From Arctopsyche grandis (lineage: Eukaryota > Arthropoda > Insecta > Trichoptera > Hydropsychidae), in contig NC_135358.1 of assembly GCF_051622035.1 (NCBI RefSeq), positions 20,226,001-20,290,000 on the forward strand: 64,000 nucleotides of DNA. Reading direction: 5' to 3'. Below the pieces are notes generated by a model. It made no database searches. It worked only from the letters and a program-made list of their open reading frames with translations, and was not told where the DNA came from. How positions within the stretch are numbered: position 1 is the first letter of the stretch; the number at the start of each line of letters is the position of its first letter. The translations under genes were made by a program, and so were the position numbers. Shown piece after piece: positions 36,870-45,485 of the stretch.

Positions 36870-36875
36870 AATAAA
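36870..36875 (+). terminator. Polyadenylation signal of Mecr
   Basis: AATAAA lies 34 bases after the stop codon, implying a very short 3' UTR. Confidence 0.6.
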
Positions 36876-36899
36876 TGAAATGTTCATATTTTCAACATT

Positions 36900-37987
36900 T
36901 ATTTCGTTCACATACATAAGTTCATATATTATTTTTTATATATACATACATATGTAGTTCATATATTAGTTTTCAACTTACATACATACATAGTTGTGTA
37001 GTTTGTTAGCAAGCTTGCATACTTTTAATAAATTACTTTAATCTACAGTGTTTTGTTGTTCTATTTAATTTAAGGTGACCATTTTACATATTTTTAGGTT
37101 ATGTGACAAATCCAGGACATTTTTTTCAGAAGAATGTTTCTAAATACTTGAGTTATTAAATCATGGATGCACATTTTTTAAATAAAACAATCAATTTCAA
37201 TATTTATAAAAAGTTTCATCCCAAGGATTCTTCCAGGACAGATTACCCAAAAAACCAATAGAAACGTCCACCTTCATTTAATTATTTTCAGATTGTCTAA
37301 ATTTTATTTCACTATAATAATATTGCTTTGCATACATTGATTTAATTCCTATAATATATTTAACGACAAGAATTCATAAAAATATCACAGAGTAAAATAC
37401 ATACATAATTTTGTTTTAAGCTTAATGTATTATCAAAACATTTTCATTTAACTTCCTCTTTCTACCGTGCATTATTTTTAATCTCTATAAATAACTAAAA
37501 AGGCTTATTTTAAGCGTTTTTTTTTTGTTATTGAACATTAAATGGCGTTCAGGCACCTATATTATTTGATGTTAAAGATTTGTTTTAAAAAATTGATGAA
37601 TCAACCACCACAAGTATACTACCTTAATGTATATTTGATTGTGTATTGAAGTTGTTTGAATGTATAAATGTTTATGTAAGTTCTGGCACCTTTTTTCTAC
37701 AAAAAAAAGCACAGAAAATTTGAATTTTATCAGATTAACACAGTGATCGACAGTTTTTTTAGTGACTGGGTAAAATATTTCAGTTTGAAAAATTTATTAT
37801 TAAAATTACCATTATGTCTACAGCATAAATTAAAAAAAATCTTAACTCAATGTTTATAATAAATAAAAGTTATTTATATAAAGTAAAACGTTCTTAAGTA
37901 AAGATAAACATTTGATTGTTACCGGTGGAAGGATTTTAAATTCTAAAACAGCGAAATTATTATATCCCATTCTTAACTTAACATATG
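36900..37987. other. Gene-free spacer
   Basis: AT-rich intergenic DNA between the 3' end of Mecr and a fold-back element. No exon was recognised. Confidence 0.4.
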
Positions 37988-38529
37988 TGAGCCATCTAGT
38001 TTCTAAACCAGATAAGTCAGATTTTAGAAATTTTTCAGGAACAAGGAAAAACTTATAACTAGCTTAATTTTTATTTTTTTAAATATTTTATATAAACTGG
38101 TCATAGATGTTTACATCCTTGACTGTATTTTCACTTTTGACCAATAACTAGTTTTTGAAAAAAAAAAAATTATTTTGGATCTATCTGGTTTTGCAACCAA
38201 GTTTAGTAATGTATCTGGTTTTGCAACCAACGTTGTGGATCTATCTTGTTTTGAAACAAACTATATCTGATTTATATGAATTTTTGCATAAGTTTGCGGC
38301 TCACGAGGGAACCTCCACTGGGCGATCTATCTGGTTTTGTTTGCAAACTTCGAGACTTATCTGATTTTGAAACAAACCTTGACTTTAGCTAAGTAATTCA
38401 ATAGGATGTAAATTGCTTTGAACTTTCTTACTTGGCCAACATATGGATCCGTATTTTGACCTAACAAAAATAACATAAAATGAAAATTAAAAAAAATTGA
38501 TCTATCTGGTTTTGAAATTAGACGGCTCA
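37988..38529. mobile_element. Fold-back element with iterated TATCTGGTTTTG motif
   Basis: The left end is TGAGCCATCTAGTTTC followed by TAAACCAGATAAG. The right end, reverse-complemented, is TGAGCCGTCTAATTTC followed by AAAACCAGATAG. Between them CTATCTGGTTTTGNAAC-type motifs recur at about 38180, 38212, 38240, 38326, 38358 and 38499, all on the plus strand, with the left terminus carrying the motif inverted. No transposase is present. Iterated subterminal motifs suggest binding sites for a transposase supplied in trans. No target duplication was clear. Confidence 0.6.
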
Positions 38530-38586
38530 TGTATACTTTCAACATTGGGAAAATCTAATAGTAAAATTGTATTCAAAATTCTATAT

Positions 38587-38592
38587 TTTATT
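38587..38592 (-). terminator. Possible polyadenylation signal of OSCP1
   Basis: AATAAA on the minus strand about 284 bases after the OSCP1 stop. The AT-rich context makes chance occurrence possible. Confidence 0.35.
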
Positions 38593-38875
38593 AATAGCAC
38601 TGCTTTCAAAACATCAATAATTTTTGCAATAAAGCTCTACACTGTGCTTTTTTGCTTTTGTGCAATTTGAAATTTTTGAATAATAGACCATATAATATAT
38701 TTACTTACACCTAAGTGGCATAAATTTATATGAACATTTTTGCTATTATTCGTATAGCATGTGTTTCCCATAATAGGCGATAGGCGACTTTCTAACTAGT
38801 TTTTCTGTTGCCAACATGTTTTACTTCATATGTGGATCTAAAAATTTGTGTTGATATTTTTTTCAATCTCGTCAT

Positions 38876-41475
38876 TCATACACTAGTATCACCATCTAAT
38901 AACATCAACAGATCATCGTGTAGCGTCGATGTGGATGCACTTGTTTCATTCAAATTTTCAATATCAGGTTTACTCTTTACATTCTCGGATGTTTTAATTT
39001 CAAACTCACAAACTGAATGAGATCGTTGCTTACAATCCAATTTTCCCTTATCCTTTTGGAGAAAGCGTAAATCAAAGCTTCCAGTATTTTTAATTGTATC
39101 TTTACTATCACCCAGTATATCCTGCACCAAAAACGACACCTCAGATGTGTTTGTATTTAGATTTCTCCCATCCCGCGGTAAATCGTCGTCAGCATCCTCA
39201 TACAAATAAATACTTTCACCTACATTTTGAAGAATCTTAAGCATTTTTTCATCGGGATTATTGGTCATGTAGAATGAACCATCATTCCTTTGCAAGCCCA
39301 ATCGAAGTAGAAGTGATACTCTTACATTAAAATCTTGAAGCCATATGAGAATTGCATTTCTCATCATTAAAATACATTTCTCATGAGTATCTTTTCCCAT
39401 TTTATATATTTTATGATAAAATCTCATGATTTTAGATATAACTGGTTGATCTGGCACCAATTGAATAACGCCTTGTAAATGTCGTTCTGTCAATATAAAT
39501 AATTCGTTTGGTTTAGTGACACTGATCTGCCATTTGAAAACCATCACCATCAATTCCCAAAGCTTTGTCATAGAAAATGCATCAAGTCTCATTATAGATA
39601 CGTTAGCTATGTCTTCCATTAACTGCCTAACATGATTATGTTTTCCAAGTTGTGGTGCATCTTCTAGTTCTCGGATAAGTTTTTCATTGAATAGTACCTC
39701 AAGTATATCTGTCAATACTGAAATCAAAATAGAATTGTTTTAGCTGTTGTCATGCATTTAACAATTTGGTATTTACTAGATTTTAAATAATGTAAAATAT
39801 TGAATAGAACATACATATGTACATATGCATGCTTGACTTTCGTGTTATCAAACACTTTCGTAACATGATATGCATGAATTACAATTTGTAAGCGTAAATA
39901 TTATCTACACTTGAGAACTATGTACATATGTACTTGTATCAGATTTCTTCTTAATATTGCATGATTAAATGAAAAATATACAACTGCAGACATCTTTTTT
40001 ACCTTTAACTAACTTAATTTTTTAATGACTTTTTTATATATGTATTATCTTAAAATATCTTCCAATGTGCCTTGTGAAAGTTATATGTAGATAACTATGT
40101 ACATACTATGAAATACATTACCTACTTGATGATTATGCCCTGAAATTCAGCTAATTTCACAGTAGGAAAAAAAATATGCTTTTCCTATTGCTCAGACATC
40201 TGTGACCATTAACTATTATCTAATTCCAGAGATTCAGTGGTCTTAATTTCTCAAAATTCTAACATCTATCATATCACATATTCATGAAAACATAAGTTTT
40301 CGTGAATATATGATATGACTGTTATGTTACAAAATACTGGCCCAAAAAACATTTTAAATTCGTCCTTAGAGACACTATTTCGTAACAAGATAACTTTCTC
40401 TATTCAATCCCCTTTCATGTGCAGTTATTTAGACATAGACTTATCGCTTTCTTTCATGAAACTTGATAGTTATCATTTGTAAGATACACTATTGAATATC
40501 GCGATACTAACCTATTACACTATCAATACGGATCGCGAAAGGCGTGGATCGTCTGATATTCCGGAATGGAAGCGTGATTATTCCACAAAAAGCGATATCA
40601 CGCACGTCACTAAAAATCACGGAACATCTGGCACCCAAAAACTCCATCAATCAAAAGTCATCCACGCGAAGTACTAACGAGAAGTCGAGTGCCAGATATT
40701 CCATATTCGTGATTTTTGTAGCAAGGATTGTCGTACGCGCGTTTGCAATTTGCACAATAAAGGTCTGTTCATACATATCCAACACGACCCGTATCCTGCA
40801 GGTGTCATGCAAGTGCGGATAGTATTCTTTGGTACATTCTATATGGACGCGCATGAATGCGCAAATGTGCATGCGCGAATGGAGTATGAATACGTCCATA
40901 TAATGTACCAAAGAATACTATCCGCACTTGCATGACACCTGCAGCATACGGGTCGTACTGGATAGGTATCAACAGATCTCAATCCGTTTACCAAATATAC
41001 TACATTTTTATATCGCAATGTATGAGATCCTTAGCTTGTGCATACAAAAAATGAGCCACGTGGGTTACGAAGGGCGTTGCTGAAAAAAAGCATAGCTTCA
41101 TTCATTTGATGACACAGTGCGGGTGCGGGTGCAGTCGTGTGTGGGCTACTGTGCGAGTGCGGGTGCGCGCATTGGCCAGTGCAGAACGTGTATGGGATGG
41201 TTGAGCTCAGTTGGGAATCCCGCGTTGACAGCGACCTTCGCTTATAAATAGGAGGAAGCCGACCGGGGGTGAGTCAGTTCGGAGGGATCGGTCGTGCGGT
41301 GAGGAGGCGTGGTACTCGCTGCTGAATGTGCAGACTGCATCTGCAGTTGACCAGTAATCAGTAACCAGTAACCAGTATTGGCCGTATCGGGCGGCAATCT
41401 TTGAGCGCGCAGACGCTGTTGCACCACGTAAAGCAGCTCGCAGCCCAGGTTGACCACCAGCAGGGCCTGCGCCAT
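38876..41475 (-). CDS. OSCP1: OSCP1-family protein (two exons)
   Basis: A homologue of organic solute carrier partner 1, a conserved protein reported to modulate organic solute transport in mammals. Its role in insects is inferred. Exon 1 is 41475-41373 (34 codons plus 1 base) and encodes LLVVNLGCELLYVVQQRLRAQ, matching the family's N-terminal LNLGGEMLYILDQRLRAQ. Exon 2 is 39717-38876, entered at an AG acceptor with a T-rich tract. The phase-1 join gives VLTDILEVLFNEKLIREL, which fits the family's VLNDIISTMFNRKFMEEL. Then come the conserved SIMRLDAFSMTKLWELMVMVFKWQ and LIWLQDFNVRVSLLL. The predicted length is 314 residues, somewhat shorter than the human protein, with an unconserved acidic C-terminus. 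The donor (G then GTTACT) is weak, so an extra small exon is possible. The start codon shares its bases with the divergent SMYD4-like start. Confidence 0.85.
40545..40770. repeat. Fold-back repeat, copy 2
   Basis: Collinear with 4615-4815 (ATCACGGAACAT, ACTAACGAGAA, GTGCCAGATATTCC). The left ATCACGGAACATCTGGCAC pairs with the right GTGCCAGATATTCC...CGTGAT. It lies in the OSCP1 intron, immediately beside a second, longer palindrome. Confidence 0.55.
40761..40980. repeat. Long near-perfect inverted repeat in OSCP1 intron
   Basis: The left arm (about 40761-40849) and right arm (about 40893-40980) pair over nearly 88 bases with few mismatches. The core TGCAGGTGTCATGCAAGTGC through AGTATTCTTTGGTACATT is exact. 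The 43-base loop is itself partly palindromic (GCGCATG...CATGCGC). As RNA on either strand it would form a long double-stranded stem. Confidence 0.85.
41243..41279 (+). promoter_or_regulatory. TATA box and initiator of the SMYD4-like gene
   Basis: TATAAATA lies at 41243-41250 and TCAGTT, the arthropod initiator consensus, at 41274-41279, with 33 bases from the first T to the initiator A. The surrounding 41100-41400 is GC-richer than the window. The predicted 5' UTR of about 198 bases would run antisense through all of OSCP1 coding exon 1. Confidence 0.6.
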
Positions 41476-43372
41476 GTCTTCCCACCCTCACTCTCACCAG
41501 CAAACCGCCAAAAACATCGACCAGACGGCAGCCTCGCTCCTGGAGCGAATGCGACTCGAGAAGACTCTGGCCGAGTTCTCGAAGCAACTGTCCGAATGCG
41601 GCAGCAACGGCGCGCGCGTCAAACAGTGCTACCAACTGATCCAGCGCTGCCAATCGTTCCCGCTACCACCCGCCGACACCCAGAAGTCTGACCAGCTCTC
41701 TGCCAAATATAGAGACATCGGCAACGGTTTCTTCCGCCTGAAGCGCGATTACAAAGCCATTCACAATTACAATCTAGCCGTCAAGTATGCGGAAACCCCA
41801 AAACTTGTCTCCCTAGCTTTCGCCAACAGGTCGGCCGCTCTGTTTTCCCTCAGCAAATATAAAGAGTGTCTCGTCGACATCGAACGTGCCTTGGCGTCCG
41901 GCTACGACGACGACCTTAAGCCGAAACTCGTCAAAAGGAAATCGGCATGCGAGGAGGCAGCCGCAACCGAGACACCGCTCCAATTCGATTTGGAACAAGC
42001 TCGCCGAAGAATGTTCTCGCTCCCCAAGAAGAGCTTGGAAAGTGTGCCGTGCGCGAGTGCCGCTTTGGAGATCGGCCACATCCCTTCGATGGGACGATGT
42101 GTGGTGGCCGCGGAAGACATATCCCCCGGACAGGTCCTCGTCGTCGAAGAGCCCTACTTGACTCTGCTGTTGGAACCCTACTTTTTAGAACGGTGCTACT
42201 CTTGTTGCAAACTGAACGACGCCATGATCCCGTGTGAGCTGTGTCACTATGTGATGTTTTGCGACGAAGCTTGCAGGGCCAAGTCTTGGAGCTGTTCTCA
42301 CAAATTCGAATGTTCTATTATGCCACTTCTAATTTCGATGAAATTCACCAAGTTAGAATTGCTCTCGTTGAAAATGCTGATTCGAGCCAGGTGCGATCAT
42401 TCGACTTGGAACGATTTGTTCGATACGATTCGAGAAGCCGAAGATCAAACCGATCCGACACTCAAAGGTTTCGTCAATGTGGAAGGTCGCCCGATGTACG
42501 ATTCTAACAACTATGCCACGATACATATGCTAGAAACGAATATACATAAGAGATCCGTTTCTGATTTTTACAATAGAAGTATAACTTCTGCTGTATTGCT
42601 ATACATGTTGAAAGAGTATACATCATTTTTTGCAGACTGTCCAAATAGTGATGGAGACATTTTGTCTTTGGAGACTGATGAGTATATTTGGCTTGCAGGA
42701 GGGCTGATGCTTCATCACAATATGACTTCAGCATCGAACATGCACAGTATTGAAGCTATAACAGAAAACAAAGATCATAAATTTTTAAAAAGTTGTAATT
42801 TCAGTTCTGGGGCTTATGGATTTTTGAGTCTTTTGAATCACTCTTGCTCTCCTAATGTTGACCGTGTTGTTAACAATACTACCATTACATTGATGGCTTT
42901 AAGGCCGATCAAAAAAGGACAACAAATCTTTGATAACTATGGGTTTGTTTCAGTTTGTTTTGAATATTATTTGCACTCATTATATAAAACTGACTTTGAT
43001 TATTTTAAATCTTTCAGATTTCATCATGCGATGAGCCGCTATGAGACACGACAAGAAGAATTATTTTTCCAATATAAATTTAGGTGCGCTTGTGAGGCAT
43101 GTTCGAATAAATGGCCCACATATATTGATCTGAAAAAAGCTCATTTTACAAATAAAAAGACAAAGAACAAGTTCCGCAATCTGATAACTCCTGAATTAAT
43201 TATGAGTCTCGAAAATGGCGAAAAAACTGTGGCCTACGAAATTTTAAATAACTTGTACAAATATGCCGAAATGCTTGAAGAATGTGCTCCTTGTAAAGAT
43301 CTTGCTGATTATCAAGAAACTATCAAACAATGTTGGGGAATTTTTAGCAATGTCGTACCTTATCGTGACTAA
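41474..43372 (+). CDS. SMYD4-like SET and MYND domain protein
   Basis: A putative protein-lysine methyltransferase. The frame from ATG 41474 has 632 codons. I predict a 75-base in-frame intron at 42943-43017, giving 607 residues after splicing. A TPR-like region (about residues 75-165; GNGFFRLKRDYKAIHNY, FANRSAALFSLSKYKECL) is followed by a MYND zinc finger at 241-280 with the full Cys/His set (C241, C244, C254, C257, C263, C267, H276, C280). The SET core NHSCSPN is at 455-461, then FDNYG ending at 490, then a post-SET CACEAC. TPR before MYND-SET is the SMYD4 order. Insects carry several SMYD4 paralogues, so the exact orthologue is left open. An alternative start at Met26 (41549) would avoid the overlap with OSCP1. 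The first half is GC-rich, the second half AT-rich. Confidence 0.9.
   Translation: MSSHPHSHQQTAKNIDQTAASLLERMRLEKTLAEFSKQLSECGSNGARVKQCYQLIQRCQSFPLPPADTQKSDQLSAKYRDIGNGFFRLKRDYKAIHNYNLAVKYAETPKLVSLAFANRSAALFSLSKYKECLVDIERALASGYDDDLKPKLVKRKSACEEAAATETPLQFDLEQARRRMFSLPKKSLESVPCASAALEIGHIPSMGRCVVAAEDISPGQVLVVEEPYLTLLLEPYFLERCYSCCKLNDAMIPCELCHYVMFCDEACRAKSWSCSHKFECSIMPLLISMKFTKLELLSLKMLIRARCDHSTWNDLFDTIREAEDQTDPTLKGFVNVEGRPMYDSNNYATIHMLETNIHKRSVSDFYNRSITSAVLLYMLKEYTSFFADCPNSDGDILSLETDEYIWLAGGLMLHHNMTSASNMHSIEAITENKDHKFLKSCNFSSGAYGFLSLLNHSCSPNVDRVVNNTTITLMALRPIKKGQQIFDNYGFVSVCFEYYLHSLYKTDFDYFKSFRFHHAMSRYETRQEELFFQYKFRCACEACSNKWPTYIDLKKAHFTNKKTKNKFRNLITPELIMSLENGEKTVAYEILNNLYKYAEMLEECAPCKDLADYQETIKQCWGIFSNVVPYRD
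42943..43017 (+). other. Predicted 75-nt stop-free intron in the SMYD4-like gene
   Basis: The sequence from GTTTGT to CTTTCAG is 25 codons long, has no in-frame stop, and interrupts the conserved SET motif. Removing it joins NYG directly to FHHAMSRYETRQ, the spacing expected for SMYD4 proteins. Retention would insert 25 hydrophobic/aromatic residues without shifting frame. Confidence 0.75.
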
Positions 43373-43794
43373 TATATGTATATATACATATATATATATT
43401 TTTTTTCATGTAACATTTGTGCATATTATTTTCGATATATTTAATATGTGCCTTAATTTTATATTGTGCTTAAAATGCAGACTCATATTTCAAAGAAAAT
43501 ATTTATGAATTATCGAGTCCGACAAGTTATTTTGTTAAAGGTATATAAGTCTTAACATCTATTCATATCACTTTGCTGCTACTATAAGTTAACTATTTTT
43601 ATGTTTATATTTTAAAAAATTGAAATTTCAAATTTGTGTAAATTTCACAAAACCAAAGAATAGTTTGAATTTTATTGCTTTTTGAATTTTATTTGCGATC
43701 TCTAATTGTGGTTATGATCTGATTAAGAGTTTAAATTCATGTTAATTATAAATTATCTATGATATTACTGTTTTACAGATTCTGTTAGAAAAGT

Positions 43795-43800
43795 AATAAA
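43795..43800 (+). terminator. Possible polyadenylation signal of the SMYD4-like gene
   Basis: AATAAA about 420 bases after the stop. Plausible but not unique in this AT-rich DNA. Confidence 0.35.
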
Positions 43801-44502
43801 TTTTGTAATACAAAATACATGTATATTTTATTCACAACTATGTACTTCGTTCTTCCTTAATCGTTGCTAATAATCAAGGCACACTTATCATTACTTACAG
43901 TTTTTTCAGTTACAGGCTTTGTGGGTATTAGAAATTAAAATGTAAAAATTTTCTAAAAAATATTAACATATTTAGGATAATTAAAAAAAAAAACAGTTTA
44001 ATATATTACAACTTCCGAAATTAACAGTTGTTTGCCTATCCACATTGCTTGAAGTCGTCTATACATAATAAACATTTCTCCAATCAGTAAACGTACATAT
44101 GTATGTACATCATTATTATATCCAGGTCAATAATTTGGGAGAGGAGGGGTTAGTTAATTAAAAAAAATCATTTCTACTGCTATTGACAATTATATTAATT
44201 TGTTTATATATAGTCTGCAATATTTGAATGTTGTTAAGAATATTTCACTAATGATTTTCTTATTCTGATATGTATTCCAAGAGCTATTAATAATTACCAT
44301 AGGTTCCTAAAGTGATCCATATCAGGAAGAAAAACCTACCACAGTAAGCTTTCATTATATCCGCATTTGAAGTTAATAAGTTCAGAGAAATTTGATGTTA
44401 GTGGGGGTGGGGGGGTTCACGGGGGAAGAACTGTTTGGGAACCTATGTCTTAAGCCATGGTCGATTTACTATAGTAAATTGTAAACAAAAGTCTGTTGTG
44501 AT
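43801..44502. other. Gene-free spacer
   Basis: No exon was recognised. A short G-rich run lies at about 44401-44425. Confidence 0.4.
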
Positions 44503-44855
44503 CAGTGGTGTCACCCTAATGGTTTCCGTGAGTTTCTGGAAACCCGTTGTTGGAAATCTAAAAATACATATATAATGTATATATGTACAAATCTTATAAA
44601 AATATGCAAATCTTGTAAATTCAATGAACTCGTAAATTTTGACTAACGATTTTCGAGATTATGTCGACGATGGGGATTTATCAATAAATCGAATTCCGAA
44701 AAGTATCCAAGAAGTTAAGAAAATAGCTAACTTTTGCTGTGAACTCTGCAGAAGCTAAAAGGGTATTTAGTTAAATGAATAATATTCCTAATATGTATAT
44801 ATATAAAAAAAAAAAAAAATTGGGAACCCATTGTTCCAAATTGGGGTGACCCCTG
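44503..44855. mobile_element. hAT-like MITE, 353 bp
   Basis: The left end is CAGTGGTGTCACCCTAATGG. The right end, reverse-complemented, is CAGGGGTCACCCCAATTTGG. The 8 bases gttgtgat are repeated exactly at 44495-44502 and 44856-44863. There is no coding capacity. Confidence 0.85.
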
Positions 44856-44863
44856 GTTGTGAT

Positions 44864-45385
44864 GTAATTTATGGAAATAATTTTTTTTTTTTTTTTTTTT
44901 CAGCATATACATTTATCGAAACCTCAGATTGCTCGTCTTATATTTCATTATATGTAACTCCTTCATTAATTTTTTCTTTATTAAAATTTTAAAGCCTTGT
45001 AAATAAATTAATAAATTACATTTTTCAGATATTTCCCCTGCATCAGGTTTCATTAGAATCTAATAAATCTCAATGAGCAATATTCGTTAGAAAATCATGC
45101 TGTCAAATAAAATTGTTTTTGTAACCAATATATGTACATATTTTGAAAGGTTTTTTTGTCGAAAATCCTTATCATGAAAATTGGATGATGCCACTGGGGG
45201 TAGCTAATATTTGTCAAGAATCATCACGTCATTACATCTCAGCATAACATTCTACAAAATCTGCTACATTCGTTTATTCGAAATTAGTCTTATTTGAACC
45301 GTTTGGTTTTTTTTCAGTAAAGTAAAACATTAAATCTAAATTGAAACAAAAAATGTAAATTTATCATGACAATCATATAATCATG
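44864..45385. other. Gene-free spacer
   Basis: It contains a T run of about 22 bases (44880-44900). Nothing gene-like was recognised before the 3' end of the 5'-nucleotidase gene. Confidence 0.4.
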
Positions 45386-45402
45386 TTTATTATTATTTTA
45401 TT
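45386..45402 (-). terminator. Polyadenylation signals of 5'-nucleotidase
   Basis: Two minus-strand AATAAA hexamers (45386-45391 and 45397-45402) lie about 85-100 bases after the stop. Confidence 0.5.
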
Positions 45403-45485
45403 TATCTAAACTAATATTAACATTAAATATTCAAATTACATATATAAAATTATATGTCGTAGTCCTATTGAGGTAAGTAACTTTT

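Larger units (their letters stand above)
39718..41372 (-). other. OSCP1 intron 1 carrying two fold-back repeats
   Basis: A 1,655-bp intron inferred from the two exons. It contains the copy-2 fold-back (40545-40770) and a long inverted repeat (40761-40980) close to its 5' end. Confidence 0.7.

Noticed and set aside
41207..42734. Alternative frames of 72-148 codons overlapping the SMYD4-like gene
   Set aside because: They are shadows of the GC-rich coding sequence in other frames. Only the OSCP1 exon on the minus strand has independent family support.
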